Part shown: piece by piece, positions 1-6,505 of the stretch
How positions within the stretch are numbered: the first letter of the stretch is position 1
Layout: the number at the start of each line of letters is the position of its first letter
Notes under the pieces: model-generated
The model's database searches: none
What the model saw: the letters and a program-made list of their open reading frames with translations, nothing else
Told to the model about the DNA's origin: nothing
Assembly (NCBI GenBank): GCA_003543795.1
Contig: DNBE01000022.1
Coordinates: forward strand, 1 to 7,274
Source: Sutterella sp.
GTDB taxonomy: Bacteria > Pseudomonadota > Gammaproteobacteria > Burkholderiales > Burkholderiaceae_F
Reading direction: 5' to 3'
DNA: 7,274 nucleotides
Translations under genes and position numbers: made by a program

Positions 1-1299
1 AAGCCTTCGGATTGCTTACACTTATTTAAAAACTATCTACGCTTGCGGGCGCCTAGTGTCACGCTCGATACGCTTGCGGCAGACTCGAACGCCGTGCGTT
101 CCTTTTTAACGACGCTCGATACTTTCAGGTTTTCGAAGTCGGTTGAAGCCGAGCATCAATATAAGCAACATCTGCGCTCTTACGCCGCGACCTACGCGCG
201 AGCCATTCGCGAGTATGTGAAGGGCTTACTTCAAATCGATGACGCTGGAAGCGATTCTTTACGCGATTTCACGACAGTCACGAAAAAAGCGCTTGACGTT
301 TTTCGCTCGAAAAAAGACGTCATGGATGAACTCGATACGAAATTTGCGAACAACTGCTCGAAATTTTGTGACGAGTACATGAGTGAAGTCACGCTAAGCG
401 AAATTCAAAAGATTATCGCGAGACTTAAACCGGGTAATCGTCGCGATTCGCTCATTGCCTTTTGGAACGAAGAAAACACGTATCGCAAAACCTATCACCC
501 CGAAAGCTGCGCGCAAGGGGAGGACCATGCCGCGAAAGACCTCTATCGATTCCGGCTTTTATCAAAATATATCGAAAGCTATCTCTTTTTAAATATCCGC
601 GCGCATACGGGTCCGACCTTTCTCGTGCATTCGCTCTACGGCTTAGCCGCGGCGCTCTCGATGGTGTTTGCGACAATCGTCGCTTTCGTCTGGCAAGGCC
701 AATACGGGTCACTAAGCTACAACTTATTTATCGCGCTTGTGATTGCCTATATTTTTAAAGACCGCATTAAAGCGCTTCTTCAGGTGCAGTTGTCCGAAAA
801 ATTTAAGAAATGGATTCCCGATCGAAGACTTGAAATCTTTAGAAACGACATTCATCGCGTCGGTAAGTGTCGCGAATCCTTTTCGTTTTTCGACGTGCGA
901 AACTTGCCCGAATCCATTCGCAATTTGCGTGCGAACGCCCAATCGGTAAAAGGGATTTACAACTGGCGATTTGAAAACATTCTTTTATATAAAAAAGAGA
1001 TGTTCATTCATACCGACCCGCAACTATTTGCTGACGCGCGTTACGCGATTTTGGATTCGACATGGTTTAACGTCGCGCCCCTATTTGACTTTATCGACGC
1101 CAATCGAGATCAATTGCCTGTCTCCGAGAACGCGGTCGATCCTCCCGCCTTTGCCGAAAAGTATTACCACATCTATCTCATCCGTTCGGTAACGGTCTTT
1201 AACGATAAGCATAAAAAAGTCTCGACCCGAGACGAAGTCACCCGTATCGCAATCGACCACGAAGGCATTCGAGGCCTTGAGACGTTAAACGCCATTTAA
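1..1299 (+). CDS. Unrecognised protein with two central membrane segments, 5'-partial
   Basis: I do not recognise a named family. The reading frame is open from the first base of the window. The first possible start inside it is a TTG at 43 with no Shine-Dalgarno sequence before it, and the 14 codons upstream of that TTG read like normal protein, so the true start probably lies outside the window. Counting from the TTG, the visible part has a mostly polar, probably helical N-terminal region (about residues 1-190), then two hydrophobic segments (about 193-217 and 225-238) joined by a short WQGQYG-containing turn, then the charged stretch FKDRIKALLQ and a soluble region of about 180 residues rich in aromatic residues. 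This suggests an inner-membrane hairpin with both large domains in the cytoplasm; the topology is inference. There are no catalytic motifs that I can name. It ends in TAA, convergent with the acyl-CoA synthetase gene. Real gene: confident. Function: unknown. Confidence 0.8.
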   Translation, partial: KPSDCLHLFKNYLRLRAPSVTLDTLAADSNAVRSFLTTLDTFRFSKSVEAEHQYKQHLRSYAATYARAIREYVKGLLQIDDAGSDSLRDFTTVTKKALDVFRSKKDVMDELDTKFANNCSKFCDEYMSEVTLSEIQKIIARLKPGNRRDSLIAFWNEENTYRKTYHPESCAQGEDHAAKDLYRFRLLSKYIESYLFLNIRAHTGPTFLVHSLYGLAAALSMVFATIVAFVWQGQYGSLSYNLFIALVIAYIFKDRIKALLQVQLSEKFKKWIPDRRLEIFRNDIHRVGKCRESFSFFDVRNLPESIRNLRANAQSVKGIYNWRFENILLYKKEMFIHTDPQLFADARYAILDSTWFNVAPLFDFIDANRDQLPVSENAVDPPAFAEKYYHIYLIRSVTVFNDKHKKVSTRDEVTRIAIDHEGIRGLETLNAI

Positions 1300-1312
1300 A
1301 GCCCTCAGGAAC

Positions 1313-1344
1313 AAAAAATCCGACTCGATAAGAGCCGGATTTTT
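1313..1344. terminator. Bidirectional intrinsic terminator between convergent genes
   Basis: A hairpin lies in the 60-bp gap between two convergent stop codons. The left arm 1314-1326 pairs with 1332-1344 around a 5-nt loop (GATAA), with one A-C mismatch (1323/1335). On the plus strand the right arm ends in five T (1340-1344). On the minus strand it ends in six T (opposite 1313-1318). It can therefore end transcripts from both the membrane-protein gene and the acyl-CoA synthetase gene. Confidence 0.85.
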
Positions 1345-1359
1345 GTATGCCTGAAAAGC

Positions 1360-3198
1360 TTAATTTTCTTCGTAGAGCGCTTCGATTTCGTTTTCGAATT
1401 TCTTCAAAATAAGGCGCCGTTTGATTTTAAGCGTCGGGGTTAAAAGCCCGTTTTCGATACTCCAGGGCTCGAAGGTCGCGACAATCTTGCGCGGGACGCC
1501 GTATTGCGGAAAGCCCTTAGCGATGGCTTTGACGCGTTTAATGAGCGCGGTGCGCACTTGGCGGGACTCAAGAATATTCTCGTCGTCCAAATCAAAACCC
1601 GCGTCTTTGGCGAACTTTTTAAAGACTTCGGGATTTAAGACCGCGACCATCGAGATAAAGGGACGACCTTCGCCGATCACCATCGTTTGCGCGAAAAGGG
1701 GATCGGATTCGATTGCCTGTTCGAGGTCGACGGGGGGAATCTTTTCACCCGAACTCGTGACGATAATTTCTTTAATGCGGCCTTTGATGCGAAGGTGGCC
1801 GCTTGCCAAAATTTCACCTTGGTCGCCTGTTTTAAGCCACCCGTCAGGAGTAAAGATGTCGGCCGTTGCCTGTTCGCGCTTAAAGTAGCCACGCATGACA
1901 CTCGGACCTTTGACGAGGATTTCGTCATTTTCGCCTAACTTCACTTCGATATTGGGTAAGGGTTTACCGACCGTATTGGGGTTGTTATCGAAAAAGCCGT
2001 TAACCGAAATAATCGGGCTTGTTTCGGTCATGCCGTACCCTTGGTAGATCGGTACGCCGAGACCTAAAAACGTCCGAATGACGTGCGGGGCGATAGCCGC
2101 GCCCCCGGAAATAAAGGCGTGGGGACGGGGGTTGCCCAAGATTTTACGAATCGGAAGGGCGACGATTTTGTCGAGCATTGAAGCCACAAAGGAATCTAAA
2201 ACCGAGAAAAACGGTTTTTCGACGGGGAGATGGTTTTCTTTGGCAAAACGACGATAGCCGACATCGACCGCCCAATTGAAAATAAAGCGGGAAATAAAAC
2301 CTCTGCGTCGTAAATTTTCCTCGATTTTGGCGTAGATACGTTCGTAGATGCGCGGCACCGACATGACGACGTCGGGTTTGACGTATTGCAAATCTTCAAC
2401 AATCTTGAGGATATTGCGGTTGAAATAGATTTCGTTACCGAAGGCTAAAGCGAGATAGTAGGTCGTCGTACGCTCGAAGGTATGCGATAAGGGTAAAAAC
2501 GAAAACCAGACGTCGTCAGGCTTCGGATAGATGTTACCGATTACGCCCTTGCAATTACTTAAGACGTTTTCGTGGGTGAGCATGACGCCTTTCGGGCGCC
2601 CCGTGGTGCCGGACGTATAAACGAGGGCGGCTAAATCTTCGGGCGCGACTTCGGGAACCGTCAGGTCGGTCTCTTTCGCGGCAGAAAGCCACGATGTCAT
2701 CGCGTGTACGCGAATAGCCGAAGCCGTATCCTCGCCGTTTAATTCATCGTCCGTGATGACAACGTCCTTTAAATAGGTGAGGGTGTCGGCTTCACGAATC
2801 TGTTTAAATTTTAGAGACCGGTTCGTGACTAAAAATTTCGCTTCCGAGTCGTTCAAAATAAAGGCGGATGACCCCGGGGTATCGACCGCGTGGAGGGGAA
2901 CGGGAACTAGGCCCAACGTTAAAGCGCCCAAGTCAAATGCGATAGCCGTGATGCCGTTAGGTAGGAGCATGGCGACTTTGTCGCCTTTTTTAAGGCCTAA
3001 GGCGTTTAAGGCGTGCGCCCAAGCGTCAACTTTTTCATTGAGCTCGGCATAGGTAATCGTTTCCCATTGACCCGACTTCGGATTAAATTCAGTAAGCGCG
3101 CGATGAGTAGGGCGCAGGGGTAAATGGTGTGTGAGAACTTCAGGCAAAATCTTGAGCGCATTAAGTTCGGCAATGCGGCTCTCTGTGGTATCGATCAT
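1360..3198 (-). CDS. Long-chain fatty acid--CoA ligase (AMP-forming), FAA1/FadD15-like
   Basis: This 612-residue member of the ANL (AMP-binding) superfamily activates long-chain fatty acids with ATP to acyl-AMP and then acyl-CoA, for phospholipid synthesis or degradation, at the cytoplasmic side of the membrane. Visible motifs in order: the P-loop-like YTSGTTGRPKG at residues 194-204, SHTFER at 238-243, SGGAAI at 364-369, YGMTET at 388-393, TGD at 457-459, the hinge region KGRIKEIIVTSSGEKI at 472-487, and the C-terminal TPTLKIKR, whose lysine (about 591) matches the catalytic lysine of the family. The length fits bacterial proteins of the COG1022 type, and no signal peptide or membrane segment is seen. 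The ATG start is fixed by an in-frame TGA five codons upstream; the Shine-Dalgarno match before it is poor, so translation may be weak or regulated. It is transcribed divergently from nrdD and convergently with the membrane-protein gene, so it is probably a single-gene unit. The exact chain-length preference cannot be read. Confidence 0.95.
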   Translation of the reverse strand: MIDTTESRIAELNALKILPEVLTHHLPLRPTHRALTEFNPKSGQWETITYAELNEKVDAWAHALNALGLKKGDKVAMLLPNGITAIAFDLGALTLGLVPVPLHAVDTPGSSAFILNDSEAKFLVTNRSLKFKQIREADTLTYLKDVVITDDELNGEDTASAIRVHAMTSWLSAAKETDLTVPEVAPEDLAALVYTSGTTGRPKGVMLTHENVLSNCKGVIGNIYPKPDDVWFSFLPLSHTFERTTTYYLALAFGNEIYFNRNILKIVEDLQYVKPDVVMSVPRIYERIYAKIEENLRRRGFISRFIFNWAVDVGYRRFAKENHLPVEKPFFSVLDSFVASMLDKIVALPIRKILGNPRPHAFISGGAAIAPHVIRTFLGLGVPIYQGYGMTETSPIISVNGFFDNNPNTVGKPLPNIEVKLGENDEILVKGPSVMRGYFKREQATADIFTPDGWLKTGDQGEILASGHLRIKGRIKEIIVTSSGEKIPPVDLEQAIESDPLFAQTMVIGEGRPFISMVAVLNPEVFKKFAKDAGFDLDDENILESRQVRTALIKRVKAIAKGFPQYGVPRKIVATFEPWSIENGLLTPTLKIKRRLILKKFENEIEALYEEN

Positions 3199-3213
3199 GA
3201 TGCAAATTTCAAT

Positions 3214-3272
3214 TCAAAGGTGGCGCGAATTTTAAAGCCTTCGACTTTCTTTTGCTATCCAACCACCTTTGA
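3214..3272. repeat. Perfect 10-bp inverted repeat in the ligase leader
   Basis: TCAAAGGTGG at 3214-3223 is the exact reverse complement of CCACCTTTGA at 3263-3272, with 39 bp between them. The repeat lies 16 to 74 bp upstream of the acyl-CoA ligase start. If it is inside the transcript it could form a stem-loop in the 5' leader; if it is DNA-level, the centre distance of 49 bp is longer than for most single operators. The right arm also overlaps a direct repeat of CCTTTGAT / CCTTTTGAT (3267-3283). The function is unknown. Confidence 0.5.
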
Positions 3273-3322
3273 TGCCTTTTGATCAAGTTAAAGCGTTACT
3301 TTAAAAGAAAAGGTAAAAACCC

Positions 3323-3339
3323 TATGATTTTTCATCATA
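3323..3339. promoter_or_regulatory. Palindrome TATGAT-N5-ATCATA, possible operator
   Basis: Perfect 6-bp arms (3323-3328 and 3334-3339) flank a 5-bp T-rich spacer. It sits directly next to the candidate NrdR boxes. The arms resemble FNR/Anr half sites (TTGAT...ATCAA), which would be sensible upstream of an anaerobic reductase gene, but the spacer is 5 rather than 4 bp and the outer bases differ. I therefore call it only a possible regulator site of unknown identity. Confidence 0.35.
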
Positions 3340-3340
3340 A

Positions 3341-3387
3341 CCGCTTTATGTGGTTACTCAAAATTTAAAAACCACAATATTTAGGTA
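3341..3387 (+). promoter_or_regulatory. Candidate pair of NrdR boxes upstream of nrdD
   Basis: NrdR represses ribonucleotide reductase genes by binding two 16-bp boxes, with a core close to C-W-A-T-A-T-A-T-W-G, set three helical turns apart. Box 2 at 3372-3387 has the core CAATATTTAG, matching 9 of 10 core positions. Exactly 31 bp upstream, box 1 at 3341-3356 has CTTTATGTGG, matching 7 of 10. The sites also contain a perfect 7-bp inverted repeat, TGTGGTT (3349-3355) and AACCACA (3370-3376). Box 2 would overlap the -35 region of the weak TAATAT promoter candidate at 3401. Box 1 alone would not be convincing; the spacing and the target gene raise its value. Confidence 0.5.
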
Positions 3388-3586
3388 TAAGGGTAATTAC
3401 TAATATCGTCTTCTAACTTTCGGAAAATTCAAGTAGTTCTAGAAGTTGAGGTTAAAAAGAAAGGTGCATATGTTGGGGTCGAAAGTAAATTGACCACATC
3501 TGATTGCGGAAATTTTGTTAAATTTCGACAGTTAAAAAATCAAAATATTTATCTAAAAACACCCTCCCAACCAAGAGGTTTAATTC

Positions 3587-5629
3587 ATGTCCGAAGCTTT
3601 GACTCACATCATCAAGCGTGACGGTTCGATTAAGGATTTCGACGAAAATAAGATTGTCGCCGCTATCGCCAAGGCCGGGAAGGCCACGGGCGAATTTTCC
3701 GAAGCGACCGCTCGCCGCATCACAGAAGAAAACGTTTTACCGCAATTGCGCGCTCTTGAAACGACGACGCCGCACATCGAACAGGTGCAAGACGCCGTCG
3801 AAACCGCTCTTTTTAGAGTCGGTTGCTTTAAGACTCTTCGCGCTTACATCGTTTATCGCGAACAGCGCCGTAAAACTCGTGACGCTAGAAAAAGCTGGGT
3901 TAATGTCGAAGAATCGATTAACGAGTACTTGGAGCGCCTCGACTGGCGTGTCAACGCCAACGCCAACCAAGGCTATTCCTTGGGCGGCTTGATCTTAAAC
4001 GTTTCGGGTAAAGTTGTCGCGAACTATTGGCTCAATTACATCTATCCGCCAGAAGTCGGTCGCGCGCACCGCGAAGCTGACGTCCATATTCATGATTTGG
4101 ATATGCTTTCTGGCTATTGCGCCGGGTGGTCGTTAAGAACGCTTTTAACCGAAGGCTTAAACGGCGTTCCGGGTAAGGTTGAAGCAGCGCCTCCCAAGCA
4201 CCTGTCTTCAGCTACGGGTCAGATTGTTAACTTCTTAGGCACGATGCAAAACGAATGGGCGGGCGCTCAGGCGTTTTCGTCCTTTGATACGTACTTGGCT
4301 CCTTTCATCAAAAAGGACAATCTCCCTTATGCAGAAGTCAAGCAACATATCCAGGAACTCATTTATAACCTTAACGTTCCCTCTCGCTGGGGTACGCAAA
4401 CGCCCTTTACGAACTTGACGTTCGATTGGACGTGCCCCGAAGACTTAAAGCCGCAGCACCCGGTCATCGCGGGCGAAGAAATGCCCTTTACGTACGGCGA
4501 TTGCAAGAAAGAAATGGATATGATTAACCGCGCCTACATCGAAGTGATGACCGCGGGGGATAACAAGGGGCGCGTGTTCACGTTCCCGATTCCGACTTAT
4601 AACATCACGCCCGATTTCGATTGGGAGTCGGAAAACGCTGATCGACTTTTCGAGATGACGGCCAAATACGGTCTGCCGTATTTCCAAAACTTCATCAATT
4701 CCGAATTAAAGCCCAACATGATTCGCTCGATGTGCTGCCGCTTGCAGCTCGATCTTCGCGAACTCTTAAAGCGCGGTAACGGCTTATTCGGTTCTGCCGA
4801 ACAAACCGGGTCTTTGGGCGTCGTGACGATTAACCTCGCTCGCTTAGGCTACGTCTTTAAGGGGAACGAAGAAGCATACATCGCGCGTTTAGACGAATTG
4901 ATGGAACTTGCTCGCACGAGTCTTGAAATCAAGCGTAAGACGATTCAGCGCCATATCGATCAGGGTCTTTTCCCTTACACCAAGCGCTATCTCGGTACGC
5001 TCAGAAATCACTTCTCGACGATCGGTGTCAACGGCATGAACGAATCGATTCGTAACTTTACGAACGACGAGCATGACATCACCGATGACTGGGGTCACGC
5101 CTTTGCCGTGAGAATCCTCGATCACGTGCGCGCGAAGATGGTGCAATTCCAGGAAGAAACGGGGCATATGTATAACCTTGAGGCAACGCCTGCCGAAGGG
5201 ACGACGTATCGCTTTGCCAAAGAAGACAAGAAGCGCTTCCCCGATATTCTCCAAGCGGGTACGCCCACAAATCCCTACTACACGAACTCGTCTCAATTGC
5301 CCGTCAGTTACACGGACGATCCCTTTGAGGCGCTCGCGATGCAAGAAGACTTGCAAAAGAAGTACACGGGCGGCACCGTCCTGCACCTTTATATGGAAGA
5401 CGCCGTGAGTTCGTCAAACGCCTGTAAACAAATCGTTCGCCGCGCGTTAACGAACTTCAGACTTCCCTATATTACGATTACGCCGACCTTTAGTATCTGT
5501 CCGAAGCACGGCTACATTTCCGGGCGCCATGATTTCTGCCCGATTTGTGACGCTGAATTGATTAGCCAGAAGCTTGCTTTGGCTAGCAAGTGCCAGACGG
5601 CCGATTGCCCGGCAGAACCTGCCGCGTAA
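3587..5629 (+). CDS. nrdD: Anaerobic (class III) ribonucleoside-triphosphate reductase, catalytic subunit, lacking a visible glycyl-radical motif
   Basis: The family reduces NTPs to dNTPs in anaerobic growth, using a thiyl radical generated from a C-terminal glycyl radical. The 680 residues show an N-terminal ATP cone (about 5-97, allosteric ATP/dATP sensor) and then the 10-stranded barrel. C178 in HDLDMLSGYC and the pair C383/C384 in SMCCRL are the expected active-site cysteines; the CC form and the GLFGSAEQTGSLGVVTINL stretch recall the thioredoxin-dependent subgroup described for Neisseria bacilliformis rather than the formate-using E. coli type (inference). Near the C terminus is a zinc-type site C638-x2-H641 and C651-x2-C654. 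What is odd is the end: only 26 residues follow C654, with two more cysteines (C669, C674), and the R-V-x-G-Y glycyl-radical loop of NrdD is absent. The ATG start is supported by AAGAGGT at 3573-3579, 7 nt upstream. A terminator follows 25 bp after the stop, then nrdG. Identity is certain; whether it is active without a partner is open. Confidence 0.96.
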   Translation: MSEALTHIIKRDGSIKDFDENKIVAAIAKAGKATGEFSEATARRITEENVLPQLRALETTTPHIEQVQDAVETALFRVGCFKTLRAYIVYREQRRKTRDARKSWVNVEESINEYLERLDWRVNANANQGYSLGGLILNVSGKVVANYWLNYIYPPEVGRAHREADVHIHDLDMLSGYCAGWSLRTLLTEGLNGVPGKVEAAPPKHLSSATGQIVNFLGTMQNEWAGAQAFSSFDTYLAPFIKKDNLPYAEVKQHIQELIYNLNVPSRWGTQTPFTNLTFDWTCPEDLKPQHPVIAGEEMPFTYGDCKKEMDMINRAYIEVMTAGDNKGRVFTFPIPTYNITPDFDWESENADRLFEMTAKYGLPYFQNFINSELKPNMIRSMCCRLQLDLRELLKRGNGLFGSAEQTGSLGVVTINLARLGYVFKGNEEAYIARLDELMELARTSLEIKRKTIQRHIDQGLFPYTKRYLGTLRNHFSTIGVNGMNESIRNFTNDEHDITDDWGHAFAVRILDHVRAKMVQFQEETGHMYNLEATPAEGTTYRFAKEDKKRFPDILQAGTPTNPYYTNSSQLPVSYTDDPFEALAMQEDLQKKYTGGTVLHLYMEDAVSSSNACKQIVRRALTNFRLPYITITPTFSICPKHGYISGRHDFCPICDAELISQKLALASKCQTADCPAEPAA

Positions 5630-5654
5630 CCTCAGGCGGTCTCTGAAAACCACG

Positions 5655-5684
5655 AAAGGGGCCGGGAAACCGGTCCCTTTTTTT
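5655..5684 (+). terminator. Strong intrinsic terminator between nrdD and nrdG
   Basis: GGGGCCGG (5658-5665) pairs with CCGGTCCC (5670-5677), including one G-T wobble, around a GAAA tetraloop. Three further A-T pairs extend the base (5655-5657 with 5678-5680), and seven T follow (5678-5684). It lies 25 bp after the nrdD stop and ends just before the nrdG ribosome binding site. It should end most nrdD transcripts, so nrdG would be made from read-through or from an internal promoter that I did not identify. Confidence 0.9.
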
Positions 5685-5700
5685 AAAAAGGAGTTCGAGT

Positions 5701-6429
5701 GTGTCAGCGCAAGACTTAAAGGTTGCGGGCATTACGCCTTTTACGTCTTTAGACTTTCCAGGGAAACTCTCTTGCGTCGTTTTCGTGCAAGGGTGTCCCT
5801 GGCATTGCCTCTATTGCCACAACCCGCACATGCAGTCGCGCGAATTCAATCCCGCGATTCGTCACGCGTCCTTTGATATCGTGCTCGAGCTTCTCGCGAA
5901 ACGCAAGTCGCTATTAGATGCCGTGGTGTTTAGCGGCGGGGAGCCTACAATCGACCCGGCTTTACCCGACGCAATCCAAATCGTTAAAGCTTTAGGCTTT
6001 GAGGTGGGCCTTCATACCTCAGGCTGCTACCCCGAGCATTTAAAAACGATTTTGCCCGAACTTGCCTGGGTGGGGCTTGACATAAAGGCGCCTTTGACAG
6101 ACGCGCCCCACTACGCGCGCGTCGCGTGTGTTCCCGAGCGCGCCCAACCCAGACAAAAAGTCGAAGAAGCTTTAGGCGCCATTCTTGCGCAAGGGATTCC
6201 TTTTGAGTGTCGGACGACCGCGCACCCTGCGTATTTAGATACGGAAGCGCTTCTTAATCTCGCGAAAGATTTAGCGGGGAGGGGCGTGACCGACTACGCT
6301 TTACAAATTTATCGTAAGCCTCCAGAACTCGATCTTCCTTTTGAGAATATCGGATACGAATTCCCGGGCGCCGAAGTCGAAGCTCAACTCAAAAATCTGT
6401 TTCCTCATTTTGTCGTCAGACGCTTTTAA
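5701..6429 (+). CDS. nrdG: Anaerobic ribonucleoside-triphosphate reductase activating protein (radical SAM)
   Basis: This enzyme cleaves S-adenosylmethionine at a 4Fe-4S cluster and abstracts hydrogen from the radical glycine of NrdD. The cluster motif C-x3-C-x2-C is seen as C32, C36 and C39 in GCPWHCLYCHNP, followed by the SAM-binding SGGE at 78-81 and GLDIKAPL at 125-132. The N terminus (VAGITPFTSLDFPGKL) is typical of this activase group. At 242 residues it is longer than E. coli NrdG (about 154) and fits the longer activase type found beside many non-enteric NrdD proteins; there is no inserted ferredoxin domain. The start is GTG, chosen because AAAGGAG (5687-5693) sits 7 nt upstream and the reading frame then matches the family N terminus. 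It lies 71 bp behind nrdD with a terminator in between. Its presence implies that the cell has a glycyl-radical substrate, which makes the missing motif in the neighbouring NrdD more puzzling. Confidence 0.95.
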   Translation: MSAQDLKVAGITPFTSLDFPGKLSCVVFVQGCPWHCLYCHNPHMQSREFNPAIRHASFDIVLELLAKRKSLLDAVVFSGGEPTIDPALPDAIQIVKALGFEVGLHTSGCYPEHLKTILPELAWVGLDIKAPLTDAPHYARVACVPERAQPRQKVEEALGAILAQGIPFECRTTAHPAYLDTEALLNLAKDLAGRGVTDYALQIYRKPPELDLPFENIGYEFPGAEVEAQLKNLFPHFVVRRF

Positions 6430-6458
6430 AAACCGAAGGAAAATAGTCCCTTAAGTAC

Positions 6459-6487
6459 TTGCTTTAGCGACTGATTTTCAATAAAAT
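6459..6487 (+). promoter_or_regulatory. Sigma70-like promoter for the rpsF operon
   Basis: TTGCTT (6459-6464) and TAAAAT (6482-6487) are separated by exactly 17 bp. The -10 matches the consensus at 5 of 6 positions, the -35 mainly at TTG. Transcription would start near 6494, giving a leader of about 67 nt that contains the hairpin at 6506-6535. It lies in the 131-bp gap behind nrdG, so the ribosomal operon need not depend on nrdG transcription. Confidence 0.65.
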
Positions 6488-6505
6488 AAACACCTTTCTA
6501 TCCTT

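Larger units (their letters stand above)
3199..3586. other. AT-rich divergent intergenic region (acyl-CoA ligase / nrdD)
   Basis: These 388 bp without a full gene separate two divergent starts and must hold both promoters. I see a 10-bp inverted repeat near the ligase start (3214-3272), a 6-bp-arm palindrome (3323-3339), a candidate NrdR box pair (3341-3387), and a leader-like part (about 3413-3586) with a possible 7-codon ORF (3470-3493) and inverted arms GTCGAAA (3478-3484) and TTTCGAC (3523-3529). A weak -10-like TAATAT lies at 3401-3406 without a good -35, so the nrdD promoter may depend on an activator. No convincing ligase promoter was found on the minus strand, and no RNA gene or transposon trace was seen. 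Confidence 0.7.

Noticed and set aside
43..45. TTG as the real start of the first gene
   Set aside because: There is no ribosome binding site, and the frame stays open and protein-like to the window edge, so the gene is treated as 5'-partial.
1421..1888. 155-codon plus-strand reading frame inside the acyl-CoA ligase gene
   Set aside because: It lies antisense over the conserved C-terminal ligase motifs, which explain the sequence, and has no ribosome binding site.
3269..3286. TTGAT...ATCAA, the half sites of an FNR/Anr box
   Set aside because: The half sites are 8 bp apart instead of 4, so a standard dimer would not fit; they also overlap the inverted and direct repeats there.
3490..3523. 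TTGACC as a -35 element for nrdD
   Set aside because: At 16-18 bp distance there is only T-rich sequence without a usable -10 hexamer; TTAAAT is 22 bp away.
4889..5386. 165-codon minus-strand reading frame inside nrdD
   Set aside because: It is a shadow of the conserved nrdD frame; its translation is Arg/Val-rich and resembles no protein I know.
5618..5645. Other-frame reading RVTSGGL near the nrdD stop, faintly like a glycyl-radical motif
   Set aside because: It lacks the conserved G-Y, is followed at once by a stop, and its frame has stops shortly upstream, so no single frameshift gives a family-like tail.
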